The notes under the pieces are model-generated. The model did not search any database. It was not told the DNA's origin and worked only from the letters and a program-made list of their open reading frames with translations. From NCBI GenBank assembly GCA_964459995.1, contig CAYWOR010000005.1:62001-126000 (forward strand): 64,000 nt of DNA, written 5' to 3'. The stretch's first letter is position 1. Each line of letters opens with the position of its first letter. This document shows, in pieces, positions 34,287-43,372 of the stretch. The DNA is from CAZSHG01 sp964459995 (GTDB lineage Bacteria > UBP14 > UBA6098). The translations under genes and the position numbers were made by a program.

Positions 34287-35195
34287 TTATTTTTCGAGGA
34301 TTTGCACGAAAAGAGGATTATTTCTGTATTTGTCGAAATGCGCCTCTTTTTTCGCAGTTTCGCGGCGTTGCGGTTCGTATTTTATCGCGAGTTTCAACGC
34401 GCTGGCGGATCGAGAGGGCTGGTCGAGGGTGGCCCATACTTTCGCGAGTGCGAAAAGTGCTCTATAATAATTAGGTTTGATTTTCAAGGCTTTTATAAAA
34501 GCCCTTTTAGCATTATGACAATCGCCATACTCAAAATAGGTGCATCCAAGATTATTCCAGGCATCGTAGCGGTGCGGATTACACTCGATAGCCTTAATAT
34601 ATGCCTCTATTCCCTCTGCGCCCCTATCCAAATCGCAAAGCAGATTTCCATAGTTGAACCAGGCTTCAGAATAGCACGGGTCAAGCTCCAAAGCCTTATT
34701 ATAGGCCTTCTCCGCCCCACTCAAAAATCCGAGTTTTCGATATGTCGCCCCCAAAGCCACCCATGTATTTGGAATATTTGGGGAAGCTTCCACGGATTTT
34801 TCATAACAATCGCGAGCCAGCTCTTCTTTGCCCTCTTCGTGATAAGCTCTTGCGATATAACGCCATACAACACCCATGTCCTCCGAGCTGTCCGAGGCAA
34901 GCCGAAAGAATTTATTTGCGAGGTTTTTGTCTCCGAGACGGGTATAAATCAATGATAGATAAGAATATACTTTCGCATCGCCGCCGTGGGTTTCAATACG
35001 CCTTCTAAGATATCCGAGCGCCGCGTCGTTGTCCGAGAAAATCATGGTCGAAAAACCCAGAATATCCAAAGCCTCGCGGTTATCGGCGTCCGCGCTCAGA
35101 ACCCTCGAAGCGTAATAAACCGCCTCTGCGAATTGGCTTTTCGAGTGGTGAATTTGCGCCAGATACAATTCTTTTTCGATCTCAATCTTTTCCAT
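34287..35195 (-). CDS. Tetratricopeptide-repeat protein
   Basis: A 302-residue protein made of about seven TPR units from residue 5 to 290; consensus pieces include NTWVALGATYRKLGFLSGAE, EAWFNYGNLLCDLDRGAEG and DAWNNLGCTYFEYGDCHNA. No signal peptide is visible, so it is probably a cytosolic scaffold. The upstream region is AT-rich with no Shine-Dalgarno. The partner is unknown. It ends 11 bases before the -35 box of the next minus-strand operon. Confidence 0.85.
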   Translation of the reverse strand: MEKIEIEKELYLAQIHHSKSQFAEAVYYASRVLSADADNREALDILGFSTMIFSDNDAALGYLRRRIETHGGDAKVYSYLSLIYTRLGDKNLANKFFRLASDSSEDMGVVWRYIARAYHEEGKEELARDCYEKSVEASPNIPNTWVALGATYRKLGFLSGAEKAYNKALELDPCYSEAWFNYGNLLCDLDRGAEGIEAYIKAIECNPHRYDAWNNLGCTYFEYGDCHNAKRAFIKALKIKPNYYRALFALAKVWATLDQPSRSASALKLAIKYEPQRRETAKKEAHFDKYRNNPLFVQILEK

Positions 35196-35296
35196 TTTTA
35201 TCGATTAGAATATAATACTAATAATTTATTTGATTGATTTTTTTATTCCCGAAATCAATTTGGCTGGATTCAATAGGCATGAAACCCAACAAAAAT

Positions 35297-35370
<74 letters not shown>

Positions 35371-35373
35371 AAA

Positions 35374-35877
35374 TTATTCGACTGCGACGATTTCCCATTC
35401 GGCGGAACCGTCGCGGATTGTTAAAATTCCCCAGCTTCCTTTATCGGAAGATAAATTTCCGCTAAAGGCACCGGGGTTAAGCATTCGCACACCAGCTATG
35501 ATTTCATCACAAGGGCGATGGCTATGACCAAAAATAATAATATCGACGGGGCCCTCAGCCCCGCCGAATTCTTGACGCACCTTCTCTGCAAGGCCTTCCG
35601 AAGACCCCCAGCCGTGAATAACCCCAACTCGCATCCCCTCGATATCGAGAACGATGCGCGCCGGAAGTTTTGAGGATAATTCGATTTCATCCATATTACC
35701 ACGGACGGCGGCGATCTCCCCGACAGACTTCAGCGCGGCATAAGATGCCGCGTTTGTGTGATCGCCCGCATGAATTATCAGGTCGAACTCTTTCAGCCGG
35801 GCGAGGAAATCATCCGGGTAAACCGAAATTCTCTGTCCGACATGCGAATCGGATAAGACTGCTACCCGGGCGGCCAT
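35374..35877 (-). CDS. YfcE/MJ0936-family metallophosphoesterase
   Basis: A 167-residue calcineurin-like phosphodiesterase. Motifs VAVLSDSHVG, IHAGDHT, VRGNMDE, GVIHGWG, and IIFGHSHRP give the complete two-metal site; LNPGAFSGN is the family's closing motif. It acts on phosphodiesters in vitro in relatives; the biological substrate is unknown. It starts 5 bases after the bS22-like gene and has no Shine-Dalgarno of its own, so coupling is likely. Confidence 0.92.
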   Translation of the reverse strand: MAARVAVLSDSHVGQRISVYPDDFLARLKEFDLIIHAGDHTNAASYAALKSVGEIAAVRGNMDEIELSSKLPARIVLDIEGMRVGVIHGWGSSEGLAEKVRQEFGGAEGPVDIIIFGHSHRPCDEIIAGVRMLNPGAFSGNLSSDKGSWGILTIRDGSAEWEIVAVE

Positions 35878-35882
35878 GGCTA

Positions 35883-35975
35883 CTACTTCTTCTTCTTATG
35901 CCGATTGAGCTTACGGCGCTTCTTGCGCTTATGCGTCTTGATCTTGGCTCTTTTTTTCTTTTTGCCGCAGGGCAT
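35883..35975 (-). CDS. AURKAIP1/COX24-like mini ribosomal protein (bS22/mS38-like)
   Basis: A 30-residue, extremely basic peptide: starts MPCGKKKKRAKIKTHKRKKR and ends HKKKK. The 'KxxTHKRKKRxRxNRHK' core is that of the AURKAIP1/COX24 family, which includes mitochondrial mS38 and the mycobacterial small-subunit protein bS22 near the decoding site; similar mini-proteins are annotated across the Bacteroidota. AAGGAGGT stands 5 bases before ATG, and a promoter with a perfect TATAAT lies upstream. It is below the usual length cut-off of gene finders. Confidence 0.85.
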   Translation of the reverse strand: MPCGKKKKRAKIKTHKRKKRRKLNRHKKKK

Positions 35976-36025
35976 AAATACCTCCTTAGACTCGCGAAAC
36001 GCGTGTCCGGGTTAAAATCGCGTTC

Positions 36026-36054
36026 ATTATATAGGCGATGGCCTTGACGCGCAA
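36026..36054 (-). promoter_or_regulatory. Promoter of the bS22-like gene
   Basis: On the minus strand TTGCGC (36054-36049), 17 bases, TATAAT (36031-36026). It drives the bS22-like, yfcE-type and tRNA-Arg genes. Confidence 0.7.
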
Positions 36055-36093
36055 GGGTTTTTTAGAATAATTTCGCCTCTCCACGAATTTTCT

Positions 36094-36122
36094 TTGGATT
36101 TCAAGGCAAATTTAGTTATTTT
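36094..36122 (+). promoter_or_regulatory. Promoter of the exported hydrolase gene
   Basis: TTGGAT (36094-36099), 17 bases, TATTTT (36117-36122); leader of about 28 bases with AAGGAG before ATG 36157. Confidence 0.6.
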
Positions 36123-36156
36123 CAATAAATATATATTGAAAGGATAAGGAGCCTTC

Positions 36157-37341
36157 ATGCGCAAACTGTTATTTCTGGTTGGCCTCATTATAATCTCGGC
36201 GGCTTTCGCCTACACCGCGCACAACGATATCGAGTATTATCCCTCGGGCGAAGCTCCACAGCTCGAAAAGAACATGCTCGACATCTATGTCCCCTCCGGA
36301 GCAACTGCCGGCAAACCGGTGATTTTCTTCGCACATGGCGGAACATGGATGTTCAACGACCGCTCTGATTTCGTCGCTGTCGGAACTCAACTTTCCGATG
36401 GCGAAGATTTCGTCGTCGTGATTCCATCCTACCGCCTAAGCGACTCGCTTCATCCTGAAAACACGCATCCCTGCCATATCGAGGACATCGCGCAGGCTTT
36501 CGCATGGACGGTGGAAAACATATCGGCATATCAGGGCGATCCCGAAAAGATAATCGTTATGGGACACTCCGCGGGCGGCCACCTCGCTGTTCTGCTCTCA
36601 ACAAACACCTTCTATCTCGAAAACGCAGGTGCGGAAATCGATGATATTCTCGGTGTTGTGAATTTTAGCATGGGAATTTACGACATCCCAAAATTATACT
36701 CGGACATCGGTTTTCTCGCCTCGATGGGATATTCGATGATTGGTTTCGACCGCGTTTTCGGGCCGATTGCCGACAGCTCTGCCAATTGGTATGACGCTTC
36801 CCCGAGATACCATGTCGGTCCGAATACCCCGCCAACAATACATTTCGTCTCTGTTGACGATATGGAGCAGATTATCGGCGGCGATTTCGGCGGTTACGGC
36901 TTTGTTATCCTACCCGGCGAGATTCAATTCGTTTACGATCATTACAATTTATATCACCCTACCGATACCTTCTGGATCGACGGCGACCACGACACAGGTT
37001 TCGCAACCTTCATCTTCAGCGCGACCTGCAGGGCACGGTATCTCACGATGGCCTTTATCGACGGGCTTCTGACCGGAATCGACGAGAAAAAAAATCAGAT
37101 TCCGGAGCAAATGAGCATCACCGCCTATCCGAATCCCTTCAACTCGGCTTGCAAACTTACTTCAAGCGGCGATGGAATCTTCGAGATTTACGATGTGCAG
37201 GGCAAACTAATCGACCTCCTCGTTTGCGCGAACGGCGACGCTGTCTGGAGGCCTTCCGAAGAAACCCCTGCAGGAGTTTATCTGATAAAGACCAAATCCG
37301 GCCTCCTCGAATCGATATCGAAAGTAACTTATTTAAAATAG
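36157..37341 (+). CDS. Secreted alpha/beta hydrolase (esterase) with sorting-like C-terminus
   Basis: A 394-residue exported esterase/lipase-like protein. Signal peptide about 1-18. The BD-FAE/HSL-like fold shows the oxyanion motif FFAHGGTWM, the nucleophile elbow MGHSAGGHLAVLL, and late GDHDTGFATF with the candidate acid/His. The last about 75 residues are the shared module (ITAYPNPFNSACKL, FEIYDVQGKLIDL, W-P, GVYLIKT, VTYLK). The substrate is an ester, possibly a carbohydrate acyl ester. It is followed 7 bases later by another protein with the same C-terminus. Confidence 0.85.
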   Translation: MRKLLFLVGLIIISAAFAYTAHNDIEYYPSGEAPQLEKNMLDIYVPSGATAGKPVIFFAHGGTWMFNDRSDFVAVGTQLSDGEDFVVVIPSYRLSDSLHPENTHPCHIEDIAQAFAWTVENISAYQGDPEKIIVMGHSAGGHLAVLLSTNTFYLENAGAEIDDILGVVNFSMGIYDIPKLYSDIGFLASMGYSMIGFDRVFGPIADSSANWYDASPRYHVGPNTPPTIHFVSVDDMEQIIGGDFGGYGFVILPGEIQFVYDHYNLYHPTDTFWIDGDHDTGFATFIFSATCRARYLTMAFIDGLLTGIDEKKNQIPEQMSITAYPNPFNSACKLTSSGDGIFEIYDVQGKLIDLLVCANGDAVWRPSEETPAGVYLIKTKSGLLESISKVTYLK

Positions 37342-37348
37342 GAGAATT

Positions 37349-38881
37349 ATGCGCAGAATATTTATCTTGTTGTCATTCTTGATGATATGCACATCGGCAA
37401 TGTTCGGATGGCAGTATTTCAACAACCTCGGCGGCGCAATCGACGACGCGAGGGACATAGCAATTTGTGCCGACGGCGGCTTTTTCGTTACCGGAAGATC
37501 TAATGCATGGGCGTTGGGCGGTTTTGCATCAAATTGGTATGATTACGAGATGTTTCTGATCAAACTCGACTCCCTCGGCAATCATCTTTGGACCCGCCAC
37601 TATGGCGAACTTGGCGACGGTTTCTACGATGCCGCATGGACTGTTTGCGCCACCGACGACTCCGGCGCGATTATGGCAGGCAAAACCCAATCGCCCCGAT
37701 GGACAACCCCGCCTTACTATGATAACGCTCTCGTCGTCCGTGTCGATAAGAACGGCGATACACTCTGGACACGCACATTCGGCGGCAATCGCTTCGATCG
37801 CTTTTGGTGGATAAAGCAGGTTCCCGGTATCGAGGAATATTTCCTTGCAGGACCAACCGCAAGCTACGGCCCCGGTATGCCATCGACAACATCGGAGAAT
37901 ATTTGGATAATTCGCATCAACGGTAACGGCGACCTTCTCCACGAGGGCATTTGGGCGCCGGAAACCCGTGCGGGCAACACCGATGTCCGCTGGGGCGAGC
38001 TTACCCCGGACGGCGGATGTATCGTCGTCGGTTCAACCGATCTTCGCGACACGACCTACTATTACGCCGATTATGACTCGAATGTGACCCATCGCATCTC
38101 GCGGATGGTTATTGTCAAGGCTGACGCCGAATGCAATATCGAGTGGTCGAAAATCTACGACACCGGCTGTTCCGATCACTATTCACGCTCGATAACCGCG
38201 GCGCATGGCGGGGGCTATTTAGCGACGACCTACAACAAATGGCCTGCATGGACATGGTGTCTGCGCCTCGATGAGTTCGGAGACACCCTCTGGACGGGCT
38301 ATGTTGGCCTCGACCCCTACGACCCGACGATTCGTTTGGCGAACTATAATATGGTAGTCAAAGCCCCTGACGGATATTATTTCGCCGGCGGCGGTCAGGG
38401 CTGGGCATGGATAACCAAAACAGACGCCAATCTGAACGAACTTTGGAGCGCTCCCTTCGACCTCGGCTCCTACTCGGAGACCTTCCTGTCGTGCAAAGTT
38501 ACCTCCGATGGCGGATGTGTGGCCTGTGGGGAGACCTATTCGGTCTATCCAACTTCATACAGCGATGTTTTTGTGGCGAGGGTAAGCCGTTTCGGCGACG
38601 ACTGGTATAATGTCCGCGAAACCGCACCGGAGCTTCCTGTGGCGCCGGAAATCGCTGTCTATCCGAATCCTTTCAACGCCTCGGTTACGGTAGAAATTTC
38701 CGGAGTGGACATTGCGAATTGCCGAATCGAAGTTTATGACCTTTCGGGCAAACATGTTGACGACCTCGCTCCGGGCGCATCAGTTTGGAGACCTTCGCAT
38801 GAGATGCCATCTGGAACCTATCTTTTCCGGGTATCCACGGAAGCGGGAGTATTCACAAAAAAGGCGGTCTTCCTGAAATAG
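37349..38881 (+). CDS. Secreted repeat (propeller-like) protein with sorting-like C-terminus
   Basis: A 510-residue exported protein. Signal peptide about 1-20. Repeats of the form 'gG---dD---i---dGGf-v-G-t' follow (GGAIDDARDIAICADGGFFV, WTVCATDDSGAIMAGKT, GELTPDGGCIVVGSTD, CKVTSDGGCVACGET), each with a 'W-r-yG' strand such as LWTRTFGG, suggesting a propeller of about six blades. The end is the shared module (VYPNPFNASVTVE, IEVYDLSGKHVDDL, W-P, GTYLFRV, AVFLK). Function unknown. Confidence 0.78.
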   Translation: MRRIFILLSFLMICTSAMFGWQYFNNLGGAIDDARDIAICADGGFFVTGRSNAWALGGFASNWYDYEMFLIKLDSLGNHLWTRHYGELGDGFYDAAWTVCATDDSGAIMAGKTQSPRWTTPPYYDNALVVRVDKNGDTLWTRTFGGNRFDRFWWIKQVPGIEEYFLAGPTASYGPGMPSTTSENIWIIRINGNGDLLHEGIWAPETRAGNTDVRWGELTPDGGCIVVGSTDLRDTTYYYADYDSNVTHRISRMVIVKADAECNIEWSKIYDTGCSDHYSRSITAAHGGGYLATTYNKWPAWTWCLRLDEFGDTLWTGYVGLDPYDPTIRLANYNMVVKAPDGYYFAGGGQGWAWITKTDANLNELWSAPFDLGSYSETFLSCKVTSDGGCVACGETYSVYPTSYSDVFVARVSRFGDDWYNVRETAPELPVAPEIAVYPNPFNASVTVEISGVDIANCRIEVYDLSGKHVDDLAPGASVWRPSHEMPSGTYLFRVSTEAGVFTKKAVFLK

Positions 38882-38920
38882 CCTCCCCAAGCCGATTCGG
38901 CAATGTGTTATAAAATTGTA

Positions 38921-38958
38921 ACAGCAGTGTTATAAAAATGTAACACTGCTGTTTTTTT
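38921..38958 (+). terminator. Intrinsic terminator between convergent genes
   Basis: A perfect 12-bp stem ACAGCAGTGTTA (38921-38932) with TAACACTGCTGT (38941-38952), 8-base loop, then a run of Ts. It ends the 36157-38881 operon. The rest of the 174-base gap to the FolE2 stop shows nothing else. Confidence 0.88.
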
Positions 38959-39055
38959 GCATGCGACTTCGAATTGATTATTGTGATAATACTCTACTTT
39001 TCGAACATTCTTTCCGGAACTTTACAGGGAGGGATAAAAGTTATACAACGAAGAC

Positions 39056-40423
39056 TTATTCGCCCGTCCCGCCCTCGATTGTGGCAAAAGCGCTGTGGTT
39101 GTGGATCGATTCCTCGCTGGTAACTTTCACACGGAATTCCTGAATTTCGGAGCGCAAACTAAGCTCCTGGGCTATTTGCCGTGCGACATCCTCGACGAAA
39201 CGCGGATTAGAGTATGCCTGCTCTGTGACGAATTTCTCGTCGGGGCGCTTGAGAAGGCTGTAAACAGGGGCGCTCGCGGCCTTTTCCGCAAGTTCTATAA
39301 GCTCCTCGAGCCAAACGAAGTTAGTGCTGAGGACATCGATTTCGACAGTCGCACGCTGGCTGTGTGCACTTTTCTCGCAAAGTTCTTTGCTACACGGGCA
39401 GAGTGTCGTTATCGGGACGCGAACGCTGACCCGAAAGCGGAAGCCCTCTGTATCAAGCTCGCCGTCGAAAATCGCGGTATAATCGACGAGGGATTTCTCG
39501 CCGGAAAGGGGCGCAGATTTTTCAATAAAATAGGGAAATTCCATTCGGAAATGCGCCGCGCGGGCTTCGAATTCGGCGAGCATGGCCTCTAAAATTGCTC
39601 GAATTTGGATGTAGGTTATCTCGCCTCGGAATTTGTTCAACACGCTGAGAAATCTGCTCATATGCGTGCCGCGCCACTTTGCGGGCAGATCCACCGACAT
39701 AGTGATTTTCGCCACCGTGCCCTGATGCTCGCTGTTGCGGTCGAGGACTATCACGGGGTATCTCAGGTCGTCGATTCCGACTCTGTCGATGTCCACCGGA
39801 TGTGCGGGGGTGTCCTTTTGGACATCCTTAGCTTGTTTGTGGGATTTGCAGGCGGATTTTTGGGAAGCTATTCGATTTATTTCTTGTTCATATATTTTCG
39901 CTAATATTCCGCCACATTCGTCAATCGCTTTTGCGGTTACGATGCGGTAACTGGGCTTTTCCGTAATATTAAAACTCTCGGAGTGATGCACTGCAGGCGG
40001 GTTTACTGAATTTGCGAGGTTGTCGAGTTCGGGCAACTCCTCGGCAAAGCGCGTGTTTTCGAGATTCTCGGCGATTTTCCGCCAAGCTTCTCGAAAAGAC
40101 TGCTGATTTGTAATAAAACTTTCCGCGGATTTGGAAAACACTCGCCATATGTCTTCGATGTCCGCACCATGGGCCTTTGCGCGCCTTAGATGCAACCAAA
40201 AAACTTCGCCGTTTGTATCGATGGACTCAAAAATATCGCCGTCTTCAGGTTCGGAAGTTTCGAACTCCTCGGCAAGATATTTTTTCGAGTTATCGAGGTT
40301 CCGCAAGATATGTGCTGGCCCGAAGTATCTCTGGTATAATACTTTATAAATATCATTAGCTTTCGCAGATGGATATTTTGCGATAAAATGTAATGCCCAT
40401 TTGACAACATCATTCGACGGCAT
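39056..40423 (-). CDS. folE2: GTP cyclohydrolase FolE2 with an N-terminal domain of unknown function
   Basis: FolE2 (GTP cyclohydrolase IB) opens the folate/7-deazapurine pathway. The C-terminal about 260 residues (about 197-455) are a full FolE2: VGIDDLRYPVIVLDR, TVAKITMSVDLP, RGTHMSRF, TTLCPCSKELC and the closing IHNHSAFATIEG. Ahead sit about 190 residues not found in usual FolE2: NDIYKVLYQRYFGPAHI, then VFWLHLRRAKAHGADIEDIW. These look like a separate family that I recall only as uncharacterised stand-alone proteins. ATG 40423 has GGGAG 8 bases upstream and overlaps ruvB by 14 bases; an in-frame TTG at 40447 is weaker. Confidence 0.88.
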   Translation of the reverse strand: MPSNDVVKWALHFIAKYPSAKANDIYKVLYQRYFGPAHILRNLDNSKKYLAEEFETSEPEDGDIFESIDTNGEVFWLHLRRAKAHGADIEDIWRVFSKSAESFITNQQSFREAWRKIAENLENTRFAEELPELDNLANSVNPPAVHHSESFNITEKPSYRIVTAKAIDECGGILAKIYEQEINRIASQKSACKSHKQAKDVQKDTPAHPVDIDRVGIDDLRYPVIVLDRNSEHQGTVAKITMSVDLPAKWRGTHMSRFLSVLNKFRGEITYIQIRAILEAMLAEFEARAAHFRMEFPYFIEKSAPLSGEKSLVDYTAIFDGELDTEGFRFRVSVRVPITTLCPCSKELCEKSAHSQRATVEIDVLSTNFVWLEELIELAEKAASAPVYSLLKRPDEKFVTEQAYSNPRFVEDVARQIAQELSLRSEIQEFRVKVTSEESIHNHSAFATIEGGTGE

Positions 40424-41447
40424 CGAAAAGGCTCCCTTCGTTGTCAAGAGGGGGTTTTAGACCCAAATGCCGATATGCGCCGACTGTAGCTCTTCTTCCG
40501 CGCGGTGTTCGGTCGATGAAGCCGAGTTGGAGGAGATATGGCTCGTAAACAGATTCTATGGTGCCCTCGTCTTCGCCGATGACCGCAGATATTGTAGATA
40601 ACCCGACCGGCCCGCCGGAATATTTCTCGATTATAGTTGACAAAATGCGTCTATCCATATCGTCGAGGCCGAGATGGTCGATCTGGAGTATGTCAAGAGA
40701 TTTTACTGCGAGATCGCCCGAAATTTTACCGTCGCCTTTGACCTCGGCAAAATCGCGGATTCTTCGCAGTAGCCGGTTTGCGATGCGCGGAGTGCCACGG
40801 CTTCGGCGAGAGATTTCCAGTGCGCCATCTTCGTCGGTGTCGATTCCGAGAATGCGCGCGCTCCTTCTGACGATGTGAAACAGCTCTTTTGGCGGGTAAT
40901 AATCTAGTCTTTCGACGATTCCGAAGCGTGAGCGAAGGGGCGCTGTTATCATTCCTGCGCGTGTTGTCGCACCCACGAGGGTGAAACGCGGCAGTTTTAG
41001 GTTCACAGTGCGCGCCGCAGGGCCTTTGTCTATGACAATATCCAGTGCGAAATCTTCCATCGCGGAGTATAGGTATTCTTCGACATTGCGCGGCAGGCGG
41101 TGGATTTCGTCGATAAATATAACATCTGCTTTACCAAGACTTGTCAATAATCCCACGAGATCGCCGGGGCGTTCCAAAACCGGTCCTGCAGAGGCACGGA
41201 ACTCTGTGCCCATCTCCTTTGCAATGATATGCGCGAGGGTTGTTTTTCCCAGCCCGGGCGGGCCGTAAAAAAGGACATGGTCGAGCGCTTCGCCATCTTT
41301 GCCGCGCCTGCGCGCCGCTTCGATATAGACCGAAAGCTTCTCTTTCAGCGCGGTTTGACCGACGAAATCTTCGAGCCGCTCGGGGCGAAGACGTTCCTCG
41401 AATTCGCTGTCGATTGCCTGTCGTGTCGGTTCTAAGTATTCGCTCAT
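40410..41447 (-). CDS. ruvB: Holliday junction branch-migration helicase RuvB
   Basis: A 345-residue AAA+ motor. Walker A GPPGLGKTTLAH, Walker B VIFIDEIHRL, sensor 1 region LVGATTRAG and arginine finger region SRFGIVERLDYY are intact, followed by the winged-helix domain (GGPVGLSTISAVIGED). It drives branch migration with RuvA. It overlaps ruvA by 4 bases and the FolE2 gene by 14. Confidence 0.97.
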   Translation of the reverse strand: MSEYLEPTRQAIDSEFEERLRPERLEDFVGQTALKEKLSVYIEAARRRGKDGEALDHVLFYGPPGLGKTTLAHIIAKEMGTEFRASAGPVLERPGDLVGLLTSLGKADVIFIDEIHRLPRNVEEYLYSAMEDFALDIVIDKGPAARTVNLKLPRFTLVGATTRAGMITAPLRSRFGIVERLDYYPPKELFHIVRRSARILGIDTDEDGALEISRRSRGTPRIANRLLRRIRDFAEVKGDGKISGDLAVKSLDILQIDHLGLDDMDRRILSTIIEKYSGGPVGLSTISAVIGEDEGTIESVYEPYLLQLGFIDRTPRGRRATVGAYRHLGLKPPLDNEGSLFDAVE

Positions 41448-42031
41448 TTTTTACTCGAGAGTTTCGCCAGCGCCGCACGAATTAGCTCGCCGGTGTCGGT
41501 GATTTCGGTTTCGGCGAGTATGGCTTTGATTGTCTCTGCCGACTCATTTCGGGGGAATCCGAGGGCGGCGAGTGCGTCCACGGCATCTCCGGATGGGCCG
41601 CGGAATGTCTCCGTGGCGGGAATTGGAATTCTGGCGACCTTCGTTTCAAGCTCGATACAAATGCGTTCAGCGCCTTTGCGCCCGATTCCCGGAATCGAGG
41701 TGAGTCGTTTATGGTCGCGGGAGCGAATCGCCTCGGCAAGTTCTGCCACGCGCATTCCGTCGAGGACTTTGACCGCGAGCTTTGCGCCGATTCCGCTAAC
41801 GCTGACAAGCAAATCGAACATCGACCTTTCGGCGGGAGTTGCGAAACCGTAGAGTTCCATGGCGTCCTCGCGGTGAACGAGGCGTGTGTAAAGCGTTATT
41901 TCCTCGCCGAGTTGTCCAATTCTATCGAAGGTCGAATTAGGGATAATCAAGCTGAATCCAACTCCGCCGACATCGACAACTGCAACCGAAGGGTCTTTGT
42001 GTGCGAGATATCCTCGAACAAAATCTAACAT
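41444..42031 (-). CDS. ruvA: Holliday junction-binding protein RuvA
   Basis: A 195-residue RuvA with the OB-fold domain (MLDFVRGYLAHKDPSVAVVDV), two helix-hairpin-helix motifs (LLVSVSGIGAKLAVKVL and LTSIPGIGRKGAERI) and the RuvB-binding three-helix domain (DAVDALAALGFPRNESAETI). It has no evident Shine-Dalgarno in the 36-base gap after ruvC. Confidence 0.96.
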   Translation of the reverse strand: MLDFVRGYLAHKDPSVAVVDVGGVGFSLIIPNSTFDRIGQLGEEITLYTRLVHREDAMELYGFATPAERSMFDLLVSVSGIGAKLAVKVLDGMRVAELAEAIRSRDHKRLTSIPGIGRKGAERICIELETKVARIPIPATETFRGPSGDAVDALAALGFPRNESAETIKAILAETEITDTGELIRAALAKLSSKK

Positions 42032-42067
42032 TATTATTGCAACCTAAAATTCATAGTTTATAAATTA

Positions 42068-42544
42068 CTATTTTGCGCGCAAAGACCTTTGCGCCCAGCA
42101 ATAGGCTGTCGCGAGGGCGTCTGTCTCATCGGTTGGGCAATCGCCATTAAGTCGAAGAACACTTTTCACCATGAAGGCGACCTGCTCTTTCGTGGCATTG
42201 CCGTTGCCCACGAGAGCCATTTTGACCTCTTTCGGTGCGAAAGTGGCTATGTCCATATTACAGAGCGCCGCGGAAACAATGGCCGCGGATCGCGCCTCGC
42301 CGAGTTTTATCATGCTTTGAACGTTTTTGCCGAAAAATGTGTTTTCGATGGCTACGATTTTCGGCGAATGCTCATCGATAAGGCCTTTCACGAAATTGTG
42401 AATCTGCACAAGCTTCTCGATTCTGTCCTCGGATTTCGGGTGAAACACTCCGGAAGCCCAATAGGCGACCTCGCGCTTATCGACGTCGATCAATCCCCAT
42501 CCCATATTTTGGGTGCCGGGGTCTATGCCGAGGATTCGTATCAA
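42068..42544 (-). CDS. ruvC: Holliday junction resolvase RuvC
   Basis: A 158-residue RNase H-fold nuclease. Acidic residues of the active site are visible in ILGIDPGTQ, VAIENTFFGKN and DETDALATAYCW. The start is a TTG at 42544 (GGAG 5 bases upstream), overlapping the HAD gene stop as TTGA. Confidence 0.95.
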   Translation of the reverse strand: MIRILGIDPGTQNMGWGLIDVDKREVAYWASGVFHPKSEDRIEKLVQIHNFVKGLIDEHSPKIVAIENTFFGKNVQSMIKLGEARSAAIVSAALCNMDIATFAPKEVKMALVGNGNATKEQVAFMVKSVLRLNGDCPTDETDALATAYCWAQRSLRAK

Positions 42545-43371
42545 TCTACTCCGAAGAACATTTTTTCTATTATGTCCGAGACAGCGCCTTCGTCGTTTGT
42601 GAAGGGGCTGATATAATCCGCGATCTCGATAATCTCCGGCCTCGCATTTGCGGGTGCGCCGAAGGAGCCAGCCATCTGCGCCATTTCTATGTCGTTGATG
42701 TAATCGCCGATAGCAAGGACTTCGGAGGGCATTATTCCGAGATGTTTTGCGAGCTTCATCAGGCCGTCGCCCTTGCTGGTGCCTTTCGCACGGATTTCAA
42801 GATAGTGCATCGGGAAATATCGAATCGATGGGAAGAAGTAATGCAACGCGTTGCCATCGAGCAATTCCGCGGCTTTGCGGTTAAGGGCGGTTATCTGCGC
42901 CTCGTCGCCGGCGATTAGGATGGTCGAGCTTTCCATTTGGGCGAGGGATTCGATGTCTTCGAGTGGCGAGATGTTGACAATCCAAGAGTTCAGCGCTGGA
43001 GCTGTAAGCTCGTTAAGATTTCTCCCCAGCGCGGAATCGCAATTGACATGGATTATTGTGCAGTCTGTTTCCCAGGATGCACGTGTTACCGCAATCGACG
43101 ATTCAGCATGAATCGGGGCGTGGAAGATAGGTGCGCGGCAATTGCGGCGCCATCCGACGAAGGCGCCATTGAGCGCTACCAGAGGAAGATCTATCTCGAG
43201 CCGGTCGATGAATTCTGAAGCCGCGGAGACCATTCTTCCTGTGGCGAGGGTTATGAGAGCGCCCTCATCGCGCGCGCGGAAGATGGTATCGACGACGGAC
43301 TGATCGAGTTCGACTTTTGAATTTACAAGCGTTCCGTCGATGTCGATTGCGATAAGTTTTGGGCGGGGCAT
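42541..43371 (-). CDS. Cof-type HAD phosphatase
   Basis: A 276-residue HAD hydrolase with a C2 cap. DxD motif IAIDIDGTLVNSK, motif II LATGRM, motif III lysine GTSKGDGLMKLAKHLGI, motif IV AIGDYINDIEMAQMAG (Asp-Asn-Asp is varied to 'GDYINDIEM'). Cof-type enzymes act on sugar phosphates, pyridoxal phosphate or FMN; the substrate is unknown. The start ATG 43371 comes just after the yebC stop. Its place between yebC and ruvC is unusual. Confidence 0.88.
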   Translation of the reverse strand: MPRPKLIAIDIDGTLVNSKVELDQSVVDTIFRARDEGALITLATGRMVSAASEFIDRLEIDLPLVALNGAFVGWRRNCRAPIFHAPIHAESSIAVTRASWETDCTIIHVNCDSALGRNLNELTAPALNSWIVNISPLEDIESLAQMESSTILIAGDEAQITALNRKAAELLDGNALHYFFPSIRYFPMHYLEIRAKGTSKGDGLMKLAKHLGIMPSEVLAIGDYINDIEMAQMAGSFGAPANARPEIIEIADYISPFTNDEGAVSDIIEKMFFGVD

Positions 43372-43372
43372 G

